From positions 1-64,000 of the forward strand of contig NZ_CAOJCM010000011.1 of NCBI RefSeq assembly GCF_948329825.1: a stretch of DNA of 64,000 nt, read 5' to 3'. Below the pieces are notes generated by a model, which was not told the DNA's origin, did not search any database, and saw nothing but the letters and a program-made list of their open reading frames with translations. How positions within the stretch are numbered: position 1 is the stretch's first letter; each line of letters begins with the position of its first letter. Both the position numbers and the translations under genes were made by a program. Source of the DNA: Paenibacillus sp. JJ-100 (lineage in GTDB: Bacteria; Bacillota; Bacilli; Paenibacillales; Paenibacillaceae). Shown piece by piece: positions 1 through 6,694 of this stretch.

Positions 1-110
1 GTATTGAAAAGAGCGATTAGCTCATTTTGAATCTGACGAGATTAAAAATCTCATTGTTGATCTTGCAAGCAAGATCATTACTCACTCGTTGTTCAGTTTT
101 CAAAGATCAA
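1..110 (-). other. rRNA operon leader with boxA antitermination element
   Basis: On the minus strand, bases 96-109 read TGATCTTTGAAAACT, the boxA-type antitermination sequence conserved in Bacillales rRNA leaders and 16S-23S spacers. The flanking ACTGAACAACGAGTGAG is equally typical. A short hairpin (TGATCTTGCAAGCAAGATCA, about 57-76) follows. Together with the upstream tandem promoters this points to a leftward rRNA operon beginning just outside the window. Confidence 0.75.
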
Positions 111-152
111 ACTTTTCCGTTACCGAAACTGGTTCGTTTCAGCAACTTTTAT

Positions 153-298
153 ATCGTACTATATCCGAACCAACTTTGCAAGCTCTTTTTTTCAAGTTTC
201 TTTCGAACCTTGTATGTCTTTACTTAGCTTGCCACACGATGTAAACTGTGTTTTCTTGGCCGGAATTAGAATATACCATTTCTAAATTTAGAATGCAA
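153..298 (-). promoter_or_regulatory. tandem rRNA operon promoters
   Basis: Two sigma-A promoters read leftward. P1 has -35 TTGCAT (293-298) and -10 TATATT (270-275) with a 17-base spacer. P2 has -35 TTGCAA (176-181) and -10 TACGAT (153-158), also 17 bases. The tandem pair lies just ahead of the rRNA leader described next, as in Bacillus rrn operons. The 16S gene itself would lie left of base 1 and is not seen here. Confidence 0.75.
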
Positions 299-365
299 GA
301 ACTTTTTTCTGTTTTCTTTTCACCATTACAATTCTAATGCATCCTCATTATTAGATGCCTAAGCA

Positions 366-809
366 TTAGTGTACTATTTCACACTGCCAGCAACTTATCT
401 CTCTCCTTATTTCCGAGCATCCCAACATTTTCAAATGTGTATGGAAGTCATATATAATAATCATCTCTTCAATCATCGCATCCATATCTGACTGTAAAGC
501 AATCTCATATTTAATCCGATACAGCCTTACATGATTGGCATCTCTGGGATCACCACATAGTCTTCACAAACAGAACAGACTTAATTGCTTCTGAATTGAG
601 AGGCTATGCATCAGGGCCAAACGAGTAATCAGCCAATCGAAGATCTAGACCCGCCTCCTACATTTCCTCAAAAACATGATCCTCTGCCCACTTTATCTGT
701 TCAGCATATCATCTCATGAAGGCTTCTTTTTCTTTGGAGGATTAGTCGGATCAAAAACCATCAGATCATAACTCATTAACGCTCTTCTTATATTATAGAA
801 GGAAATCAT
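366..809 (-). pseudogene. decayed coding remnants, unknown family
   Basis: No intact gene is present here, but the minus strand carries broken protein-like stretches in different frames. Bases 809-714 encode 31 residues including MSYDLMVFDP, which resembles the N-terminus of a small uncharacterised family starting MSYDLxVFDP. About 705-610 carry WAEDHVFEEM, a stop, then LRLADYSFGPDA. Bases 563-366 encode a 65-residue open stretch ending CEIVH. None has a convincing ribosome site after the first. The simplest reading is one or two genes that have decayed by frameshifts and stops. The family guess rests on memory of motif shape and is weak. Confidence 0.3.
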
Positions 810-886
810 CTTTTATTTTGAAATTATATACAATATATATAGCATTCCAAGATACTCGTCTTTCTCTGTTTTACCTATCTAATTCC

Positions 887-930
887 GAAAAAAAGCGAGA
901 AACCTCGATTCAATATCGAGATTCTCGCTT
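887..930 (-). terminator. intrinsic terminator of the purine permease gene
   Basis: On the minus strand a stem AAGCGAGAA/TTCTCGCTT (922-930 with 893-901) with an additional inner CTCGAT/ATCGAG pairing is followed by seven T residues, about 70 bases past the permease stop. Confidence 0.85.
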
Positions 931-999
931 TCTAATGGTTATTGGATTTCTATTGATGCTTCATTTAGCATTTTATAAAAACGTGACTGCGTTTGTCGC

Positions 1000-2376
1000 C
1001 TACTCTCCACCCATAAATACGTAACGGCAGACAACAACAATGGCCAGTACCCACATTAGCCAATGCACTTTCACTTTGCGCTCTGTAACCAGATTACTGA
1101 ATACAGCCAGAATAACGTAAGACACGATACCTGCTGAGATCCCGTTCGCGATCCCACCTGTAAATGGCATCAACACAATAGTAAGGAAAGCAGGGAATGC
1201 TTGCAAGAAGTCGTCCCACTCAATGCTTCGGACCTGACTCATCATAAGCACACCTACAATGATTAACGCTGGAGCCGTTGCCGCTGACGGAACAACCAAA
1301 GCGAGCGGTGCAATAAACAAAGCAAGGATGAACAGCAGTCCCGTTGTTACCGAAGTCAGACCTGTACGTCCCCCAGCTTCTACACCAGAAGCACTTTCCA
1401 CATAAGCCGTGATTGTACTTGTACCCAGTGCCGCACCTGCGCTAACACCGACTGCATCGACGAGCATCGCTTTACCGATCGTTTTCTCACCTTTGGCTTT
1501 ATCCTTCATGATGCCCATACGTGTCGCCGTACCAACCATCGTACCGAATGTATCAAACAACTCAACGAATGTGAAAATGAAGATAATTTCAAACAATCCA
1601 AGGCTGATAGCCCCCTTCAAGTCCAACTGTCCAACAGCAAGATCACTGAAGTTAGGCAGCCAACTTGCACCGGACAACCCACTTAGATTGGTTACTCCCA
1701 TAGGAATACCAATTAGAGTTGTTGCCACGATTCCAATCAAGAGTGCACCTTTAACACGCATAACCATCAGAATTGCGATCAGCATCAGACCAATCAAGGC
1801 CAGCAGAGCATCATGATGTGTGATAAAGTTCCCCAGGGACAGATTAAAGCTGCTGCCCGGAATCGGCTGGCTCAGATCTGCATCGGGTGCCACATTTACA
1901 GACACCGCTACCAGGTTGGCCAGTTTAAATCCAATAATAGTAATGAAAAGACCAATACCGACCGTAATTGCCAGTTTAATAGAATGTGGAACAGCAACGA
2001 GCAGCATCTGCCGAATTCGTGTCACAGTAAGGATGATGAATACGATACCCGAAAGGAATACAGCCCCGAGTGCCGCCTGCCAGCTAACTGCACCATTGGA
2101 ACTTAGAACTACCGTCATAAAGTATGCGTTCAATCCCATACCCGGTGCAAGGGCAATCGGAATGTTCACGAATAATCCCATGATTATCGTCATTAATCCA
2201 GCGCCAACAGCTGTTGCAAAAAACACGGCATTGTCGGACATGCCTGCTCCATTAGAGCCCAGGAATAATGTGTTTACAAATAAAATATACGCCATTGTCA
2301 TGAAGGTGGTTAGACCCGCAACAACTTCTGTTCTAACGTTTGTTCCGTTTTCTTTGAGTTTAAAGAAACGATCCAT
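1000..2376 (-). CDS. pbuG: NCS2-family guanine/hypoxanthine permease
   Basis: Integral membrane proton symporter of the AzgA-like NCS2 family that imports purine bases (guanine, hypoxanthine) for salvage. The 458-residue protein matches the family length, begins with the typical MDRFFKLKENGTNVRTEVVAG soluble lead, and has about 12 hydrophobic segments; the conserved GMGLNAYF (about residues 78-85) and the acidic FVELFDTFGT motif (about residues 266-275) are present. The start is ATG with AAGGAGGAG ten bases upstream. A guanine-class riboswitch and terminator lie in its leader, so expression should fall when guanine is plentiful. It is monocistronic between two terminators. Whether the true substrate is guanine/hypoxanthine or adenine as well cannot be settled from sequence, but the riboswitch class supports the former. 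Confidence 0.9.
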   Translation of the reverse strand: MDRFFKLKENGTNVRTEVVAGLTTFMTMAYILFVNTLFLGSNGAGMSDNAVFFATAVGAGLMTIIMGLFVNIPIALAPGMGLNAYFMTVVLSSNGAVSWQAALGAVFLSGIVFIILTVTRIRQMLLVAVPHSIKLAITVGIGLFITIIGFKLANLVAVSVNVAPDADLSQPIPGSSFNLSLGNFITHHDALLALIGLMLIAILMVMRVKGALLIGIVATTLIGIPMGVTNLSGLSGASWLPNFSDLAVGQLDLKGAISLGLFEIIFIFTFVELFDTFGTMVGTATRMGIMKDKAKGEKTIGKAMLVDAVGVSAGAALGTSTITAYVESASGVEAGGRTGLTSVTTGLLFILALFIAPLALVVPSAATAPALIIVGVLMMSQVRSIEWDDFLQAFPAFLTIVLMPFTGGIANGISAGIVSYVILAVFSNLVTERKVKVHWLMWVLAIVVVCRYVFMGGE

Positions 2377-2416
2377 AATTGACTAACTCCTCCTTAGAGA
2401 TGTGAAAGCTATATTG

Positions 2417-2456
2417 AAAAACGACAAAAGACCCTGAGAAGTATTTTCCCCAGAGT
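2417..2456 (-). terminator. riboswitch expression-platform terminator
   Basis: Minus-strand stem ACTCTGGG/CTCAGGGT (with one G-T pair on each side) is followed by CTTTTGTCGTTTTT, between the purine aptamer and the permease start. It is the likely OFF structure formed when guanine binds the aptamer. Confidence 0.75.
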
Positions 2457-2564
2457 TCAGCTTGACCGGAAGCAGGCACACGCCATTAACCAAGAACAAA
2501 AAATTCTACTATTCCCGGTCGATATCCAACCCAGTCATACAGAATTAATGTGCTTAGCTGCTCC

Positions 2565-2632
2565 TCTTCGTAGACAGATCATTAGGGTGATCTCGTAGAG
2601 ACTCCCAGGCCAATTCCCAGGATTATACGAAT
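2565..2632 (-). ncRNA. purine riboswitch aptamer, guanine class
   Basis: Minus strand shows the full purine aptamer architecture. P1 is TTCGTA/TACGAA. P2 is CCTGGG/CCTGGG with loop AATTGG. J2/3 is GTCTCTAC. P3 is AGATC/GATCT with loop ACCCTAAT. The J3/1 segment reads TCTACG, placing C at the base that pairs with the ligand (C74 in xpt numbering), which specifies guanine rather than adenine. The loops carry the residues needed for loop-loop pairing. Confidence 0.93.
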
Positions 2633-2665
2633 TAGTATGCGCTATTTGTTTGTTTTCCATCACTC

Positions 2666-2694
2666 ATTTTAGGAGGAGGTCTCTATTTTGTCAA
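2666..2694 (-). promoter_or_regulatory. sigma-A promoter of the purine permease
   Basis: -35 TTGACA (2689-2694) and -10 TAAAAT (2666-2671) on the minus strand are separated by exactly 17 bases and sit just upstream of the aptamer. Confidence 0.8.
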
Positions 2695-2697
2695 TGA

Positions 2698-2739
2698 TAA
2701 AAACGAATGTTCATGTCACACCCTCTGAGTAACGTTCGT
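2698..2739 (-). terminator. probable terminator of the nucleotidyltransferase gene
   Basis: Minus-strand stem ACGAACGTT/AACATTCGT with one mismatch is followed by TTTTT; it lies between the nucleotidyltransferase stop and the next promoter. The 160 bases between it and the gene stop hold nothing else recognisable. Confidence 0.5.
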
Positions 2740-2899
2740 ATTATTTAACAAATCAAACCAGTTCAGCGATTAACATCCCAGTTACAGGCGTGGTAATAGC
2801 AAAACATAACGACAATATGTTGATATCTTCATCATTTTTCAACGGACAAGTGGTAATGTAGCTTAGTCTCCTAAGAATGTTCCATTCCAAGATGAAGGA

Positions 2900-3982
2900 C
2901 TACTGATCCATATAATGGGCATATAATTGCTCGAAGGTTGTAAAACGTTTGACTTCTCTGCCGACCTTATCATACTCATCTAGGTATTCATCCATTATCT
3001 TAAGAAAATTCTCATTCATAACTTGTAAATCACTTGTATCAAAGTACTGCATAAGATTAAATTTCTTGGTCCCCTTCTCCTCAGCCATATAATCAAGGTA
3101 CTCTTGTGCCCCAAAGGCCGAAAGAAAGGCAAAGGAAGCATCGTTATTTATAACACTGTACAACATTTTATTGCGATAGTTACACCACAATTCTTCATAT
3201 GTTCCCTTCAGATTTTCAAAGGTCGGAACAGGCTTAACAATGAAGTTATCACACATTGCGCTATGTAACCTCACAACACTTTTCAACAATTTAAAAGATG
3301 CTATTCGGATCTCTTCAATGCTAGGAGCTTCGATGATCGACATGTATAAGGATTCGAGATCATCCGGTACATAGCGAAACGAGCGTATCTCTTGCAAACA
3401 TTGCTTGATTCCTCGTTTGATGTACGTATTATTCATACTGACTAAAGCATTGACTAGATTGTAGAGAACGTCGGCAGATGCCTGTCGCACTGAACCAACA
3501 TCCTCACCCAGCATCGTATCACTGTATGCTCGCTTAGCCAGATCGATCCATTTAATCGCTCGGTTAAGGCATTCTTCTCCTATCGGTTTCGCAAGTGCAT
3601 CTAGAGCTTTTTGCCGGAAGTCATTGAGTTTTTCCAAATCCTCAGGCTTTGCATAGTAGAGTATCTTAAGCTCAGTTAGACTCGATACGTGGGGACTCTC
3701 CAAAGTGGACTGCTCTTGTATTCTTGAATTCCATGGTGTGCAATAGATATCATAACCAACGTCGTCGAGGATGAAGCAATCGGATATTCCCCAGCCCTTT
3801 TCTGTATTGTTAATGATAATTAGATCAAGATCGCTCTTCTCGTGAAAGTCCCCGGTATTAAATGAACCTGTAAGCCCGATAATTGCGATATCGTCAAGGA
3901 AATCTCTTTTTACACGTTCGATCACCATGTTAATGAGCCGTTCATTTTTGTCCAGTAACTTCTTCTTTATGATTTCGTTCAT
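2900..3982 (-). CDS. nucleotidyltransferase-fold protein
   Basis: A 360-residue protein with an N-terminal minimal nucleotidyltransferase (Pol-beta-like) domain. The signature Gly39-Ser40 is followed by Asp51 and Asp53 (SDLDL), and a third acidic residue is likely Asp78 (VGYDIY), which together would bind metal and NTP. Residues about 130-360 are helical without a recognised domain, and could be substrate-binding, as in aminoglycoside or kanamycin nucleotidyltransferases. The start is ATG with AAAGGGGTG upstream. It is a single-gene unit with its own terminator. The substrate (antibiotic, protein or RNA) cannot be told; resemblance is to uncharacterised firmicute NTases rather than to a named resistance enzyme. 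Confidence 0.75.
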   Translation of the reverse strand: MNEIIKKKLLDKNERLINMVIERVKRDFLDDIAIIGLTGSFNTGDFHEKSDLDLIIINNTEKGWGISDCFILDDVGYDIYCTPWNSRIQEQSTLESPHVSSLTELKILYYAKPEDLEKLNDFRQKALDALAKPIGEECLNRAIKWIDLAKRAYSDTMLGEDVGSVRQASADVLYNLVNALVSMNNTYIKRGIKQCLQEIRSFRYVPDDLESLYMSIIEAPSIEEIRIASFKLLKSVVRLHSAMCDNFIVKPVPTFENLKGTYEELWCNYRNKMLYSVINNDASFAFLSAFGAQEYLDYMAEEKGTKKFNLMQYFDTSDLQVMNENFLKIMDEYLDEYDKVGREVKRFTTFEQLYAHYMDQ

Positions 3983-4096
3983 TCGTTACACCCCTTTATA
4001 TGACCCGGCGGTCCTTCATTACAACAGCTTTAACTTGAGTCTATCGATTTAAAACTGCGGTTACTATGTATAAGTTGATTTAACTCATCTTTGCAC

Positions 4097-4137
4097 AAAA
4101 TCCGCTGAACCGTCGAAACGACGATTGAGCGGATTTT
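4097..4137 (-). terminator. terminator after the CD3324-type gene
   Basis: Stem AAAATCCGCT/AGCGGATTTT with an inner CGTCG/CGACG pairing; it begins a few bases past the stop codon at 4140. The symmetrical A/T flanks would let it work in both directions. Confidence 0.7.
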
Positions 4138-4139
4138 CA

Positions 4140-4406
4140 TTAGTTCTTTTTATAGACAATTTTCTTTATGCTTTCGCAAGACAAGAAATATCGTTCCGCC
4201 AATTCATCTAAGCTGACTCCATTGCGGAACAAGGATTTAATCTCAGCGTTTCGAGCAGAAACCTTGCTCTTACTGTGTGTTTTCTCGCCCCATTTGAGAT
4301 GCGCCTCTTTGGGTTTCGGGATATAAACTAATTCACCTTGAACGTATTCTTGAATGATACGTAGCAATTCTTCAGGAAAAATGGTCTCGGCTTTTGAATA
4401 TTTCAT
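4140..4406 (-). CDS. CD3324-family small helix-turn-helix protein
   Basis: An 88-residue protein resembling the CD3324 family, which is common as single small genes in Firmicutes. The N-terminal half (to about residue 45) contains FPEELLRIIQEYVQGELVYIP, typical of the family. Residues about 50-85 form a helix-turn-helix of the Mor/homeodomain-like type (RNAEIKSLFRNGVSLDELAE then FLSCESIKKIV). It is probably a DNA-binding regulator, but no target is known. The ATG start has AAGGAGT eight bases upstream. It follows the small 38-codon ORF by 54 bases and the two may be cotranscribed. Confidence 0.75.
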   Translation of the reverse strand: MKYSKAETIFPEELLRIIQEYVQGELVYIPKPKEAHLKWGEKTHSKSKVSARNAEIKSLFRNGVSLDELAERYFLSCESIKKIVYKKN

Positions 4407-4460
4407 GGGCTCACTCCTTATTTAATAAATCAATAAGGTGCAAAGCCAGTTAATAGAATA

Positions 4461-4577
4461 TTACGATTCGTCGTTGGCAATGTGATTGTTTCTGAGCTCT
4501 ATGCAAAGCATTGCCATATCCTTCACCGGCTTTGCATAGAGCCATGCATGTAAGAAACCTACCCCAATTGTTTTCAT
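4461..4577 (-). CDS. putative 38-residue small protein
   Basis: A short ORF starting ATG (4575-4577) with an ideal GGAGGTG site six bases upstream. The product starts MKTIGVGFLHAWLYAKPVKD and ends NHIANDES. It has no recognised family. Its middle is formed by a perfect 14-bp inverted repeat (4496-4509 and 4529-4542), which would fold into a strong mRNA hairpin. It may be a genuine small protein, or a leader ORF that controls the downstream CD3324-type gene, or an accidental ORF. The ribosome site is the main support. Confidence 0.4.
   Translation of the reverse strand: MKTIGVGFLHAWLYAKPVKDMAMLCIELRNNHIANDES
4496..4542. repeat. perfect 14-bp inverted repeat
   Basis: GCTCTATGCAAAGC at 4496-4509 is exactly reverse-complemented at 4529-4542, with a 19-base loop. 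There is no T-run after it on either strand, so it is not a normal terminator. Confidence 0.85.
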
Positions 4578-4709
4578 AGTCTCACCTCCATAGAAAACCA
4601 AATAGCAAATATATTCCATTATATCAGAGCTTCTTGTTGTTTAACCTTGTTATTTGGGGCAGCATAGCTTAAATTTGTAAATCACTTTCCATCCTAAAAT
4701 CGGTCATAA

Positions 4710-4754
4710 GAAAAACTCCCTTCATTTGCGAAACAACGCAAATAAAAGGGAGTC
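4710..4754 (-). terminator. intrinsic terminator of guaA
   Basis: Minus-strand stem ACTCCCTT...ATTTGCG/CGCAAAT..AAGGGAGT is followed by TTTTT, about 110 bases past the guaA stop. Confidence 0.9.
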
Positions 4755-4863
4755 ATTTTAACATGGTATTGTTGCAGGTGTGCCTAACTGCCAACGCAGT
4801 TAGTGCCACAAACCCTATCTTATCAAGGCTCTAGAGCGATTAACAATGTGAATGATTAACGAC

Positions 4864-6402
4864 CTATTCCCATTCAATTGTTGCAGGTGGTTTGGAAGTG
4901 ACGTCGTAAACGATACGGTTCACGTTGTCCACTTCGTTGACAATCCGTACGGAGATTTTCTCCAAGATGTCCCAAGGGATACGTGCCCAGTCTGCTGTCA
5001 TACCGTCGATGGATGTTACGGCACGAATACCTACAGTGTAGGAATACGTACGTGCGTCACCCATAACGCCTACACTCTTCATGTTAGGCAGGGCGGTGAA
5101 GTATTGCCAGATTTCGCGGTCAAGACCGGCTTTGGCAATTTCTTCACGCAGGATGTAGTCGGAATCCCGAACGATCTGCAGCTTCTCTTCTGTTACTTCA
5201 CCAAGTACACGAATCGCAAGACCCGGGCCTGGGAAAGGTTGACGGTGTACGATTTCATCCGGCAGACCGCATTCGGTACCCACTTTACGTACTTCATCCT
5301 TGAACAATGTGTTCAGCGGTTCGATCAGTTTGAATTTCATATCTTCTGGCAGACCGCCCACGTTGTGGTGGGATTTGATCGTCTGCGCTGTAGCTGTACC
5401 ACTCTCTACGATGTCTGTGTACAGTGTACCTTGCGCCAGGAATTCGAAGTCATCGAACTGCTTGGACTCTTCATCAAAGACGTAAATAAACTCGTTTCCG
5501 ATAATTTTACGTTTTTGCTCCGGATCATCCACGCCAGCCAGCTTGGACATGAAACGTTCTTTGGCGTCAATTTTAACCACTTTCATATCGAACTTGCCAA
5601 CAAACGTCTCCATTACGCTCTCTGCTTCACCCTTACGCAACAGACCGTGGTCGATAAACATACATGTCAATTGATCACCAATAGCTTTGTGCAGCAATGC
5701 TGCTACAACGGAAGAATCAACGCCACCACTCAGTGCACACAGCACTTTGCCGTCGCCTACTTTATTACGGATATCTTTGATGGTATCGTCAATGAACGTT
5801 TCCATCGTCCAGTTGCCTTCGCAACCGCAGATATCGAACAAGAAATTGCGAATCATCTCATTTCCGCGAACGGAGTGACGCACTTCCGGGTGGAACTGAA
5901 CTGCATACAATTTACGCTCATCGTTACTCATCGCAGCGATTGGCGCACTTTCCGTGCCTGCATCCAGTTTGAAGCCCGGAGGCAATGTAACGACGTGGTC
6001 ACCGTGGCTCATCCATACGGTATGCTCGCCTTCGATGCCTTTCGCAAGTGCAGCACCCGGTGCAAACGTCAGATCTGCTTTACCGTATTCACGCTTCTCG
6101 GAGCGCTCTACTTTACCCTCGAGTTGCTGTGCCATCAGTTGCATTCCGTAACAAATACCGAAGATTGGCAAGCCAAGATCATAGACGCCTGGATCAACGT
6201 GTGGTGCGTTCTCCGCATATACGCTGGATGGGCCACCGGAGAATACAATTCCTTTTGGTGCTAGCTCAGCAATTTTCTCAGCTGGTGTGTTGTAAGGCAA
6301 AAGCTCACTATATACGCCAAGATCCCGAATTCTTCTGGCGATTAACTGGTTGTATTGGCCTCCAAAGTCAAGGACAACCACAATTTCATTCTGCTTATTC
6401 AT
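4864..6402 (-). CDS. guaA: GMP synthase (glutamine-hydrolysing)
   Basis: Cytosolic enzyme that converts XMP, ATP and glutamine to GMP, the last step of guanine nucleotide synthesis. The 512-residue length is normal. The N-terminal class I glutamine amidotransferase domain has its nucleophile Cys84 in FGICYGMQ, with the His and Glu of the triad in QFHPEV (about residue 170). The ATP pyrophosphatase domain carries the P-loop [10 protein letters not shown] (about 225-234). The C-terminal dimerisation domain ends [16 protein letters not shown], the conserved GuaA terminus. The start is ATG with GGGAGG upstream. It is monocistronic, with a strong promoter and terminator. Its closeness to the guanine-regulated permease joins salvage and synthesis of guanine nucleotides, though no riboswitch was found ahead of guaA. 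Confidence 0.97.
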   Translation of the reverse strand: MNKQNEIVVVLDFGGQYNQLIARRIRDLGVYSELLPYNTPAEKIAELAPKGIVFSGGPSSVYAENAPHVDPGVYDLGLPIFGICYGMQLMAQQLEGKVERSEKREYGKADLTFAPGAALAKGIEGEHTVWMSHGDHVVTLPPGFKLDAGTESAPIAAMSNDERKLYAVQFHPEVRHSVRGNEMIRNFLFDICGCEGNWTMETFIDDTIKDIRNKVGDGKVLCALSGGVDSSVVAALLHKAIGDQLTCMFIDHGLLRKGEAESVMETFVGKFDMKVVKIDAKERFMSKLAGVDDPEQKRKIIGNEFIYVFDEESKQFDDFEFLAQGTLYTDIVESGTATAQTIKSHHNVGGLPEDMKFKLIEPLNTLFKDEVRKVGTECGLPDEIVHRQPFPGPGLAIRVLGEVTEEKLQIVRDSDYILREEIAKAGLDREIWQYFTALPNMKSVGVMGDARTYSYTVGIRAVTSIDGMTADWARIPWDILEKISVRIVNEVDNVNRIVYDVTSKPPATIEWE

Positions 6403-6431
6403 TACCGTGCCTCCCTCAATTAATGAAACTA

Positions 6432-6461
6432 ATTATACGCAACGACAATTCCTACCGTCAA
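6432..6461 (-). promoter_or_regulatory. sigma-A promoter of guaA
   Basis: -35 TTGACG (6456-6461) and consensus -10 TATAAT (6432-6437) on the minus strand with an 18-base spacer, about 30 bases ahead of the guaA start. Confidence 0.75.
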
Positions 6462-6637
6462 GGAAAGACGAAACTCCATTTTTCGAGCGAGTCACAAGTA
6501 GATGCGACATAAAACGACAACCACTGTCATTCCCTTACCCGGTTCTCCGAGTTGCACCTTTGTCCAATACATATGCTCGGACTCTCATGTCCTCTTATAG
6601 TTAGATAAAAGAATCGATTTCATCCGTACTGAAATAA

Positions 6638-6675
6638 AGAAAAAAGTCTCGTTGACCCTTCGGCATACGAGACTT
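6638..6675 (-). terminator. terminator of the moxR-DUF58-transglutaminase operon
   Basis: Minus-strand stem AAGTCTCGT/ACGAGACTT followed by a run of T; it begins about 20 bases past the transglutaminase stop. Confidence 0.88.
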
Positions 6676-6694
6676 GATGTTGCATGAGCTTGCG

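Noticed and set aside
4852-6264. 470-codon plus-strand frame opposite guaA
   Set aside because: Shadow frame with Cys/His-rich nonsense composition; guaA on the other strand has all family motifs.
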